Assembly (NCBI GenBank): GCA_029378245.1
Contig: JARKIF010000242.1
Span: 1 to 44,770 of the forward strand
Length of the DNA: 44,770 nucleotides
Direction of reading: 5' to 3'
Source of the DNA: Roridomyces roridus
Taxonomy: Eukaryota; Basidiomycota; Agaricomycetes; Agaricales; Mycenaceae
A model generated the notes under the pieces. That model saw only the letters and a list, made by a program, of their open reading frames with translations, was not told where the DNA came from and searched no databases. Shown here piece by piece: positions 1 through 9,937 of the stretch. Both the position numbers and the translations under genes were made by a program. Position 1 is the first letter of the stretch, and each line of letters opens with the position of its first letter.

Positions 1-839
1 GCGACACCCTTTCCGACAAAGTCATAGACGTTCATTGTCGTGGCCGGGGACCCGTCAGCAGGCGTGTAAACCATCTCCAGCTTCCCTGGACCAGGCGCCA
101 CAAAGTCGGTGGACCGGTACTGAAGCAATGTCGGTCGCGGCTCTGGAGAGTCAACTGAGCACGTACCTGGTCACCGAACGCGTGTCGTCCGATAACGATT
201 GGCTTTGCCCAGCCCGGGATAGGTTTGGGGATACGCTTGAGGATGATGGGCTCACGGAAGACGGTGCCACCTAGAATGTTACGGATAGTGCCGTTTGGAC
301 TCCTCCACATTTCCTTGAGCTTGAACTCTTCCACACGCGCCTCGTCCGGGGTGATCGTCGCGCATTTAATGCCGACTTTGTGCTCCAGGATAGCCTTGGC
401 AGCGTCAATCGTCACTTGGTCGTTTGTCTGTGGACGGTTGAGGACATATGTACGCGAGTTGACTGTCGTTGCGCACCTCGTCGCGGAATGGGAGGCCAAG
501 GTCGTAATACTTGATGTCGAGTTGGAGGTACGGGAGGATGAGCTGGTAGATGATGGTCAGAGACGCGTGCCTGAAAGGCGGGGAAGATGGCGTCACCTCT
601 TCACGGATCTTCTTCCAGATAATCCGAGTCATCTCGTCCCCGTCGAGCTCGACGACGGGGTTTGCAACGACGATCTTCTGCATGTCGCTTTCCTGGAGAA
701 AAAGTGGCGCACGGGGTAAGCAGGCCGGAGGACAATCACACGGAAACTCACGCGTTCTGGGAGTGGTGGCAAAGGTTCTCGATGGTGCAAACAATGCCCT
801 CGATCGGCTGGCTTGCAGCGTTCGTGAACGGAGAAACAT
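1..839 (-). CDS. IDP1: NADP-dependent isocitrate dehydrogenase, mitochondrial type, N-terminal part (runs off the left edge)
   Basis: Converts isocitrate to 2-oxoglutarate and makes NADPH. Seen: ATG at 839 opens an Arg/Ser-rich leader ([20 protein letters not shown], then RTFATT) like a mitochondrial presequence. The conserved core follows: [85 protein letters not shown]. Exons after the first read cleanly: 597-692, 477-542, 167-427 and 1-119, with GT/AG introns between. Odd: the good-looking intron 693-751 (GTGAGT...CTCCAG) is 59 nt and would put the presequence out of frame with the core; reading straight through keeps one open frame. So the first exon may run through, or an ATG at 683 may start a form without presequence. 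The C-terminal two thirds lie outside the window. Family call is very secure; the exact first exon is not. Confidence 0.95.
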
Positions 840-1455
840 GAGTCGAAAAAACTGGGTGGTGGTGGCAGTCAGTGACAACGTGCTGAACACCGACGTGGCA
901 ATGCCACACCTCTGCTGCCCGTTGCAATACCCGATGCCGGGATATCAGAAGAGAAGAGATGGGGAAGGAACGGCTTCGGCATCACACCTCGCATCAAATC
1001 CCGTGTCGCCGTTTGTTGACTCGATCTTCGCTTGTTACCCCGACCATGCTCCGTGCTGCTCCGCCAGAGAGACCTCTCTTGGATCTGCATGCAATCCAAT
1101 TTGAGCCCTGGGAAGATCTTCCATCTGGATAAGCACAATTGACGAACCCAGCTGCCATTGCCTCTGTCTCACCGACGGTGTTGAACGTACCATATGATTC
1201 CTGGACTCTGGGGAAATATTCTCGGGGTCGCATCGATCGAGGTTCGGTGCTGGCTTCCCCACAATCTTCGCCAAAACACTACATTCCGTTCAATACGTAG
1301 TACCCCCGATCCTCAGCACAGTTAGTATTTCGCGCAACGGATAAACGGCGACGGGACACAATTCGCGAACATCTCAGAGGCGAAAACGAAGCTTACGTGT
1401 CCGGATAAACGGATATGATTTGGTTGTTGAAGAAACTCGCCTCAAAGCTTCACTG
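840..1455. other. Intergenic region upstream of the isocitrate dehydrogenase
   Basis: About 600 bases between the dehydrogenase start (minus) and the duplicated monooxygenase 5' fragment (plus). It must hold the dehydrogenase promoter. I see no convincing gene. The 12-mer ACGGATAAACGG occurs near 1337 and its near-copy CCGGATAAACGG near 1401; a third copy lies at 1769, just upstream of the full monooxygenase gene. Confidence 0.5.
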
Positions 1456-1563
1456 ATGGCCACCACTCAACCTCTGTGGCTTGCCATCATCGGTGTTGGG
1501 ATCCGCGGTTTAGCTGCAGCTATCGAACATCAGTCGAGGACCAGGGGAACACAGCGGCAGTAG
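1456..1563 (+). pseudogene. Duplicated N-terminal fragment of the neighbouring FAD monooxygenase
   Basis: ATG at 1456 opens a 35-codon frame whose first 26 residues parallel the start of the gene at 1831: both have a short Q-P-L lead-in, a hydrophobic strand and a Rossmann glycine motif (here IIGVGIRGL, there SIVGAGIGGL). The second motif glycine of the usual GxGxxG is kept, but an Arg replaces one of the small residues. The frame ends at a TAG and no later exon follows. The similarity extends upstream through the GGATAAACGG motif (1402 here, 1770 there), so the duplication included promoter sequence. It is best read as a broken partial tandem copy. Confidence 0.6.
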
Positions 1564-1830
1564 GCCAGCGCCGAACGGGGTTCTCGCCGACGACTGAACG
1601 TTCAGAACTTCAGAACTTTACCGTTCATTCATTTGTCATCCACTCCGACGGGGAGCTTTTTCGGGGTCACATTGCATCCAACTGCCCGTCTAGCGAATAG
1701 CACCCATCGCATTCTCAGCCTGGACTCTCTCACGATGAAAGAGACGCTGACGCGCCCGGCTTCGAGAAACGGATAAACGGATTCTCTTGGGTTCTTAAAA
1801 AGACCTTTTGCGTCCACGAGGCTCTTCAGC

Positions 1831-3343
1831 ATGGCCGCCGCTCACCAACCTCTGCGTATCTCGATAGTCGGTGCTGGGATCGGCGGTTTAAACAGCTGCG
1901 ATCGCGCTCAGAAAGAATGGGCACATTATCCAGGTTCGACGTTTCCTCGCCAATTTCATGCCCCTTCTCACGAAGTTTATCGCAGGTGTTCGAAGCCACG
2001 GAAGATAAGCAAGAGATCGGCGCTGGTTTGGGTTTGCAGACAAACGCATTGCGAGTGCTCGAGCATCTCGGAGTCCGAAAAGAGAATTTGAGGGGACTTG
2101 ATAACGATGGGGTGGGTGGTTCTTGTTCCTTTTTCCAATGAGCACGGCTCAAGATTCGGTTCTTTCAGAGTGTGATGTACGATAGCTGCAATGGGCAAGG
2201 CAGAACTTTTTCTTTTTCTTCAAACAATGTAACGCCCTATCCTTCCTCTTAGACGGTGACTAATACTCTGTAGGGTGTCTTATGCCATCGGAGCGATCTC
2301 TACGAAGAGCTGAAGAGACTGGGTATGGGAGACGGGGACGGGGCACCTGTGAAACTGCGACTCGGGTGCAAAGTCGTCGGGTGTGATACCGAGAAAGCGG
2401 CAGTCACTTTGGGAAATGGTGAGGTTATCGAAGCGGACATAGTCATTGGCGCCGATGGTATCAACGTACGTCCCCTCTCCTCTCCCCGCTGAAGTAACTC
2501 AAAATGTGTAGTCTCTTGTACGGGCTCAAATTCTTGGACACGTTCAGGAAGCCCCGTACTCGGGCTGGTCCTGTCTCCGCACTGTCTTTGACGCGGCGAA
2601 TATGCACGAAATACCCGAACTCGAGTGGATTAACGAGGGCGTTTCTGGTGTTAATGCCATTCTCGTTAAGGAAACGCCGTTTCGGAGATGGATCGTCTAC
2701 CCAATTCGGGACCGCAGCCTCATTAATACCATCACGTTTTTACACTGATTCGCCAGAGGATAAAACAGGTGCGTTCTTCCTCAATTCCTACCATTGCATG
2801 TGATTGAGGCAAAATAGACTGCGCACCGACAAAGGAGGAAGTGCTAGACAGATACAAAGATTTCGACCCCAAGTTCCTCCGTCTTTTCGACTTGCCTGTC
2901 CACAGTCCGCTTCGCAGATGGCGCATGCGCGTGGTTCCACAGCTGCCGACCTGGGTAGCCGGCCGTGCTGCTCTCCTCGGCGACGCTGCCCACGGCACGG
3001 TCCCGATGTTTGCTCAAGGTGCGGGTATGGCGATTGAAGAAGCCGTGGCGCTGCAGTTCCTGCTTCCCCTTGGGACGGAGCGCGAGGATGTACCAGCGCG
3101 CCTCCAGGCGTATTTTGAGCTCAGGAAAGACCGTGGAGAGCTCATTAGGCAGGGATCTGTGGATCAGATATCGAAGGGTAAGTGGGGTGATTTTTGAGTT
3201 CTGTATTCAATCTGAAATTGCACGCAGTTGATTTTACTGCTCATGATCAGCTCAGGCTGTATGATGCCATAGAAGCATCTCGAGCGTTTTATGAAGAACG
3301 ATTTGGAAGTGGTTCACTCCGGTTCCGGGTGTCAAATGTATAA
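1831..3343 (+). pseudogene. FAD-dependent monooxygenase (salicylate hydroxylase-like) with two single-base insertions
   Basis: Group A flavoprotein monooxygenase family: NAD(P)H-driven hydroxylation of an aromatic or polyketide substrate. Seven exons fit: 1831-1933, 1986-2107 or so (ends DNDG), 2169-2228, 2274-2465, 2512-2768, 2818-3178, 3228-3343, all with GT/AG introns. Seen: N-terminal SIVGAGIGGL (FAD dinucleotide fold), GAGLGLQTNALRVLEHLG, VIGADGIN (the family DG motif), and GRAALLGDAAHGTVPMFAQG with GMAIEEA (the GD FAD/ribityl motif). Odd: the A run at 1890-1892 has one base too many; removing it restores TAAIALRKNGHIIQ. An extra T at 2746 creates a stop inside exon 5; without it the exon reads FLHDSPEDKT. 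So the gene is a recent pseudogene or holds two sequence errors. The substrate cannot be told. Confidence 0.8.
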
Positions 3344-3620
3344 TTCTTTAGACCAAAGAATTCAACGATTTTTTGAATGTTATTCTCCTTTTGCCAAAAG
3401 ATCTGTCGTGTCTCGTGTAGGTAGTTTCGAGCGAGCCAACTCATTTGTTTATGTTGAAGCCGCGGCAATCAGTAACTGTAACACCGTCACCATCAAACGC
3501 GTCTTTTCTTCCGACCACGACCACCAGCACAAAGTAGCCATCCCCGCCTGAGTGAGTGTCCGTCCTACTTTCTGTGGATAGAATGTTTTGACACGACTTG
3601 ACCGCCTCAGAACGCGTCGA
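3344..3620. other. Intergenic region before F-box copy A
   Basis: Short gap between the monooxygenase stop and the ATG of F-box copy A. No gene seen; presumably holds the promoter of copy A. Confidence 0.4.
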
Positions 3621-5979
3621 ATGCCGGACAACTCACTCCCAGACGAAATCGTCTCCGAGATCCTTTCGCCCGCGCTGAAGGTCCCAGACGACAAGTTCTC
3701 CGATCTCTCCGCGGTATCTCCCTTTGCTGCATACACCGAGTCTCCCTCGGCCTACCTCCTCGTCTGCAAATCGTGGCTACGCGTCGCGACGCCGCTCCTC
3801 TACCACGTCGTCGTCCTTCGCTCCAAAGCCCAGGCGAAGGCTCTGGAAGCTACCTTGATCCAAAATCCCGATTTCGGGAAATTCATCAAGCACCTCCGTG
3901 TCGAGGGCGGATATGGCCCCTCCATGCGTACCATCCTCAAGTCCACGCCGAATGTCACCGACCTTTTCTTGTCTCTGGATGTCCGTTCCGCGGATAGTGT
4001 GGCCGGACTCTGCGCCGGACTCGCTTTTATTCAGCCCCAGCGGCTGATCCTGCGCGACGACGCGACGGTGCAGAATCAGACCGTTACGAAACTGGCAAAA
4101 GGCATTGCGGCCGCTATAGCCAACTGGCAGGGACTGGTATGCTCCTTCGTTTGTGGATGACCAGATAGCTCATCCGTGTTAGTCTACCCTCCAATGCCTC
4201 AAGGTTTACCAAATTGCATCCCGGAGCACTATCGTGGCAGCTCTCAGGGTCGCTGGCAAGCTCCAATGGCTCACGGTCGCAAGTCTGGCCAATGCCGCTA
4301 CTGCATACCACTGCTTCTTTCACTGCTGCACTCTGCAATCAGTCCAAGTAACGGCACCGGTTCTACCATCCCATCTGAATTTGCTGTCTTGGACTAAGCT
4401 GCCCGATTCTTACAAAGACATCGTCAAATACCACCGAGCAGAAGACCCGGAGGCGGATTCCTCCCCTTCACACGCCTCACCGTTGCCACAATTCTCTTCC
4501 ACTCCGATGGAGTCTGAGCCCCGTGCTGTGCAGGACAAGATTTGGAGCCGCATTCTCCATTTCCTCGTGGCGGTCCCACCTTTTAAAAACTACAGAGAGG
4601 GCGATCGGACTCGCCCCAAGACTCCGTCCAGACTGGCTTTTCTTCTGGTTTCAAGAACCGTTTAATTACGTTCGTTCACTCCATACGAGATATCGACTTT
4701 GACTGAATTCCCAATAGCGTCTGGGACTTCCGTATTACTATACGCACGCATCGTTGGTTTCTTCCGATGCTCCCGCCAAATTTGGCGTCGTTTTGGCGAA
4801 GAATCCTTCTCTCGGTCCAGATGTCAAGACCATTCTGGGTGGATTCAACATGTCGCCTTACTACGACCCCGGCTACGACTCCGACTCCGAATCGGTTGCG
4901 ACCACTCGGATCCAGCACCGTGGACGCTTTCAGTCATGCCACAGCTGACGGGCCTCACAAAATTGTGTGGACTGTATTCCGAGGGGAACGATGCCATGAC
5001 AAATGATTTCCTGCAGCGTTTCGAGGACCCCATTTCCTGGGATGCGTTTCTGGCTGTGGTCAAGTCGTCCAGCCGCACTTTACAGGAGATATCGGTTCCA
5101 TTTCTCTACGAAGCCGAGGTCTCGCCAGCGGTGTTTGGCCAGTTGGGCGAACTGCGTTCCTTGACTTGGAGGTCTAAAGCTGACTTTGCTTACACGGCGC
5201 GCGACGTACCGTTCAAGGGCCTGCCGAAACTCGCGGACTTGTCTTTGTTCGATACCCACAAGTCGTTTTTGGAGGTTCTGTCGCTGATGGAGTACGTTCT
5301 GCTCTTTCGTCAATTTGCTTTCTTACCGCTTCAAAGATTGCCCGCTCTCAAACGTGTTCTCGTCAAGGACTCGGAGAACGGCTTGAAACCTTGGCGTTTT
5401 CTTCGTGCACACGGTAAAAAGCTGGAGGAGCTGGAAATGACGTATTTCGATCTGTACGACTGGGAAGACCCGATACTCGAAGTGTGCCCCAATATCCGGA
5501 TTTTGAAGTTTTTCTCCTGGGATGACCGAGTACGTTTGTTCGTTATTCCTTCGTTGTTCTGCTATTCATCTTCACCAGGGCGACACGCTTGAGAGCAAAC
5601 ACTTTTTGAGTGGATCGGCCGTGGCCAGCTCCTTGGAGAAAATTGTCTTCAAGATGGATTGGTATGTACCAAGTTATGTGCGCTTGTCCGAACTCAACGA
5701 TTGTCGGTAGCCACAAGAAACAAGACAATGGATGGATTGCACTCCTCAGCTCGTTCGAGCCGACCCCCTTCCCCAACTTACGTGAAGTCCAATTCCTGGC
5801 TTGTAAATGGCCGACGAAAGAGTGCGTTCTTTGGATTCGTATCTCTGAGCCCTGGGCTGAATTTATCCAGGCGCGAGATCTCGAAAAGTCCCTGGGTTCG
5901 CCGGTCTGAAATTTTGAAGCAGAGTGGCATCGACCTCACCGACAAGGACGGAAAGAAATGGCGGGCTAGGTTGCAGTAG
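3621..5979 (+). pseudogene. F-box protein, paralogue copy A (damaged)
   Basis: F-box proteins are substrate adaptors of SCF ubiquitin ligases. The N-terminus has SLPDEIVSEILSPAL, then AYLLVCKSWLRVATPLLY, typical of fungal F-box starts; the rest resembles a leucine-rich repeat body ending in a motif like WVR(W/R)SEIL. Exons by comparison with copies B and C: 3621-4136, 4183-4659, 4718-5291, 5337-5529, 5579-5661, 5711-5821, 5871-5979. Two lesions: exon 2 ends at an atypical site (GTTTAAT, with an in-frame TAA at 4663 if unspliced) where B and C have GTGTGT; and exon 3 is one base short modulo three, so the frame breaks near 4890-4905, between the acidic stretch and SVMPQLTGL. Everything downstream is again open. 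It may be a young pseudogene or contain sequence errors. Confidence 0.75.
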
Positions 5980-6248
5980 ATATGATGTCTAGTTTTGAAG
6001 GCTACCCTGGAATTTGCAAGCATCCGAGTGCCGGGTCGGGGAGAGACAAAGAAATGAGGGCCATACACGGGCTCGACAACATGTCAAGTCCTCACATATC
6101 GGCGCAAGTAGCTAGTCACGCTTGATTCAATCGGCGAGGTATTTCAGGGCACGGTTACCACGGTAGTCCCGATGAGGGGAACCTTGTGACAGAAAGATAA
6201 TCGCATAAAAGCCTTGAATTGCGTGACTGGCAAGACAGACTATCTAAG

Positions 6249-6883
6249 CTAGGGGATATACCGACTCCAAGTTGGTGCACACATCCATTCGGCCATAAAC
6301 TCCCGACGTTCGCGCAGTTTAGGTGGCCCATATAATATATCCAACCCGTACTGTGTCCCGTTGACTGGCATCGCGCAATGATGTGGATTCTCTTTCTCGA
6401 AGAGAATCCTCACGGCTTCGAGAGGCGCGCCGCCGTCCAACCGGGATTTCACCATGTCGTGGAAGAGTTCATGATTGAGCCATACGGGCACTTCCAATCC
6501 AAAGTGAATAAGGGTTAGTCAGGGCGACAAGGCTGGGTTGCTTAGGGTAGATAGCAAGTTGTTGAAACCGTTTGCGTCCAGGAGGTCGTCATCGTCCGTG
6601 ACGACGTACACGAGGATTGCGAGCTCCGTGAGGAGGGGGATCTTTGCAAGATTTGTTCAGTTAAATGAGCGTCCGTGGTGGCCACGGTGGGTAGCGTCCA
6701 CGCGAAAACTTCGCCTAGTATCTCGGAAGGGAGCGATCGAATGGCGTAGAGGACACACTTGTGCTTTTGGTGAGAGCGAGCAAGCGTGTTGCGCTCCTTC
6801 CTCAGCTCGGTCCATCGATTCCACAATCGAGACATCTCGTCGTCGAGTCTGGCCAAACCGCAGCGTGTAGAGTTGGGCTCCAT
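6249..6883 (-). pseudogene. Remnant of an F-box gene of a different subfamily
   Basis: ATG at 6883 begins a protein with a charged helix (LWNRWTELRKERNTLARSH) followed by the F-box core IRSLPSEILGEVFAWTLP; this helix-plus-F-box layout is common in Agaricomycete F-box proteins. After about 80 residues the frame is lost. Two later open stretches look protein-like but lie in other frames and are separated by stops: one with LLTELAILVYVVTDDDD (about 6510-6640) and one with VPVWLNHELFHDMVKSRL ending at a TAG at 6249. I see no introns that would join them. It sits between F-box copies A and B on the opposite strand and is not closely related to them. The F-box part is fairly clear; the unity of the three pieces is inference. 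Confidence 0.45.
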
Positions 6884-7101
6884 GGGATGTGTTCTTGGTT
6901 AGGGGAAGATTCAATGCTGGAACTATGGAAAAGGAGCGGGAGGTGGCCATGCAGTCGCTGGCGGTCGTCGGATCATTCTGTAAGACGCGTGTAAGAAGGT
7001 GACGGCATAGACGCGCTCTTTTGTTTCAAACACTCATCTCAAAGACCCTGCTCAGTAGGCGATATCCTCTTCACCAACAACTACATGGCGACTCCTCTTA
7101 G

Positions 7102-9478
7102 ATGCCAGACAATTCGCTGCCAGACGAAATCGTTTCCGAGATCCTCTCGCCGGCACTCAAAGTCCCAGACGAGAAATTCTCTGATACATCTGACGTATCC
7201 CCCTTCACGGAATACGCAGAGTCCCCCTCGGCCTACCTCCTTGTCTGCAAGTCGTGGCTGCGTGTGGCGACGCCATTGCTTTACAGCGTCGTCATCATTC
7301 GCTCCAAGGCACAGGCAAAGGCCCTGGGACGAGCTCTGTCCGACAACAAAGAACTGGGCCAATGGGTTAGACACCTCCGTGTCGAAGGCGGATTTGGTAG
7401 TCCGATGCTCGCCATTCTGAAGGCTGCGCCGAATATCACCGATCTGTACCTGTCCGTGGAAATCTTTGCCTCGGACAACACCGTCGGTCTTTGCAACGGG
7501 CTCTCTCTCATCCAGCCTCAACGATTGATTTTAAAGGACGCCGAATGGCGCCGGACGCGTAATAAAATGGTCTCCCAATTGGTGGATGCCCTCGCGGCAG
7601 CGATCCCTAAGTGGCAACGACTGGTAAGTGGTTGTCCAAGACTCTCAAGACTGATACTATCATCATTTCTCCCAGTCTGTTTTTCGGTGTGGAGATATCG
7701 GCTCCCTTAATATCGTTCGTGGGGAGATTGTCGCCGCTCTTGCAGCGGCCAAGAAATTGCAGGAAATAACCGTCAACTGTCTGGATGATGCGTTGCATGA
7801 TGCATATCCCTTGTTCCAGGACTGTCCTTTACAGTCAATCCAAGTATTGGAGGCCGTCGAACCCAGGACCTTGAAACGCGTGGAGTGGGATGCCCAACCA
7901 CCATCGCTCAAGAAGTTCATACATTTCAAAAGAACGGACGACAAGGAATTGGCTCCGGACTCCCACGTTCAGTCTTTGCCTGATCCCTCACTCACCTTCC
8001 AATTCTCTTCCATGCCGATGTCATCCGAGCAGCCGGAAGTGCAAGACAAGATATGGAGTCGTATTCTATACTTTTTGCTGGCGATACCGCCGCCGCCGCC
8101 GGTGCCTGGCGCTGAACAGCGGAAGAAGAGGTCACCAAGACTTCCTTTCTTACTTGTCTGTAAAATGTTCAACGTGTGTCCATCCTGTGCGGAGAATAAC
8201 CTGATTTTGATCTCTTGTAGCGACTTGGACTTGATCATTATTATACCCACGTGGCGTTGGACGACCATGCTTTACACTTTTCACTCGTTTTGTCGAAGAA
8301 TCCTTCACTGGGCCAGCATGTCCGGACCATTCGGGGTGGCGGCACCTTGTCCGCTGCCTACGCCTACGGATCGGATGACGACTCGGATGATGACGCGGAG
8401 GACGACTCGAATGTCAAATTCATGTCCCAACTAACGGCGTTGAACGAAATTTACGGATGTTATTCCGACATCTCGACAAAAATATCACTAAATTTGGAAG
8501 ACCCACTCTCTTGGGATGCCTTCGTGGCCGCAACCCAGTCCTCCGGTCCTACACTGACAGAGATTTCCATTCCGATTATGTCTCATCATCGCGCGTCGCC
8601 GATGGTATTTTCCCCATTGGACCGATTGCGGTCCTTGGCTTGGACCTGTCGTGCCGATTTTTCTGCATACATCCCGGAACAAGTACCACCCAAAGCGTTG
8701 TCCAAGCTCATTCAACTCCGTATATTGACTGCCCACGCGTCATTCTTGCAAGTTTTATCCCTGATGGAGTGCGTATTTCGATTGTCTTTCCTCTACTTAT
8801 GTAACGGTCCTCAATGCAGATTACCCTCCCTTCGCCATGTTTTGGCGAAGGACTCTAAGCCGGAACTCTGGGCGTTCCTCCGCGTGCATGGCATCAAATT
8901 GTCCGAGCTCGACATGCGCTATGTTCGTGTAGACACACTCAAGGAACCCGTCCTTGATGTCTGTCCGAATCTTCGGAGTCTGACACTCTGTGCGCATGAC
9001 ACGTTTACCCCGGTGTGTTAGATCCCAGGGCCCTGTCGCGATCGACTCACTGTTAGAAACCAGAACAACATGCTTACAATGGAGCACCTTTTGAGTGGGT
9101 CAAACGTGGCTGTTTCCCTGGAAAAGTTGAAGTTCAAGGTCGAATTGCCGAGGTACGGATTAGTCTGCGCGTTGGGCGAACCTATTCATATATCGCCTTG
9201 ATAGTCAAAAGCATGAAGAGAGTGCCTGGAGTCACGTCATCGACGGGCTCGACTCGACACGCTTCCCGCAGTTGCGCCAGGTCCAGTTTACGTCCTGCAG
9301 GTGGCCGAAGAAAGAGTGAGTTGTCTGTCCTCTTTCGCGGCACCAATCCAACTGATCCTTGTCTTGTAGGCGTGATATTCCGAAAAGCTACTGGGTTCGG
9401 TGGTCTGAAATGCTGCAGAAGAAAGGGATTCATCTCGCAGATACCGAGGGAAGAGAGTGGCGCTCCAGGTTGAAGTAA
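7102..9478 (+). CDS. F-box protein, paralogue copy B (intact)
   Basis: Predicted SCF ubiquitin-ligase adaptor. Exons 7102-7623, 7676-8173, 8221-8768, 8820-9012, 9064-9152, 9205-9315 and 9370-9478 join in phase to 689 codons plus stop. Residues about 4-20 form the F-box start (SLPDEIVSEILSPALKV); AYLLVCKSWLRVATPLLY follows. The long middle looks like irregular leucine-rich repeats, with an acidic run (DDDSDDD) in exon 3. The C-terminus WVRWSEMLQKKG is shared with copies A and C. All splice sites were fixed by alignment with copy C: exons 4, 6 and 7 have identical lengths in both (193, 111, 109 nt). The start is the first ATG and matches the paralogues. Target protein unknown. Confidence 0.85.
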
Positions 9479-9650
9479 TTGAGTCCCATACATTTGAATC
9501 CAATTTTTCCAGTCTTGATATGCTTTTATACCCGTCAAACGATCTTGGTTTCCTCGTACTCAGTCATAATCAGTGAATTATCCAGGTTGATTGGATTACG
9601 AGCTGACATTTTGGTTGCATTTCACCCCCGGTCCTTCAGAGTCCTTGCAG

Positions 9651-9906
9651 TCTATACTTCAATGTCCATCCATGGGGACGTCTGTAGTGGCTGATTTGCG
9701 GATGCTCTGGACGCAGCTCGACGACTGGAGGAAATCACCATCGATGGGTTGGGCTGCGCGATTGAAGCATATGGGATGTTATGGACCGGCTATTGTGATC
9801 CATTCAACAAGTAACCCAACCGGTCCATCTGCTCGACTTCGAGGCTTTCATCTGGTGGGACCGACCGGAACCCCTCACGGATATCGTGAAGTCAAGTACA
9901 CAATAG
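9651..9906 (+). pseudogene. Exon-2 fragment of the F-box A/B/C family (copy D)
   Basis: Starts right after an acceptor (CCTTGCAG) with SILQCPS, matching the first residues of exon 2 in copies A (STLQC) and C (TILHCPN). After one frameshift it continues ALDAARRLEEITI, matching C's ALVDARRLRELTV, and after another QVTQPVHLLDFEAFIWWD, matching C's QVTDPVYPGQLEYLNWED. It stops at 9906. No exon 1 precedes it and no later exon follows; the minus-strand copy C ends only 31 bases away. It is a truncated, decayed duplicate in the same direction as copy B. Confidence 0.65.
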
Positions 9907-9937
9907 GCGACAACCCAAGAGTCGAGAACACCACTCG

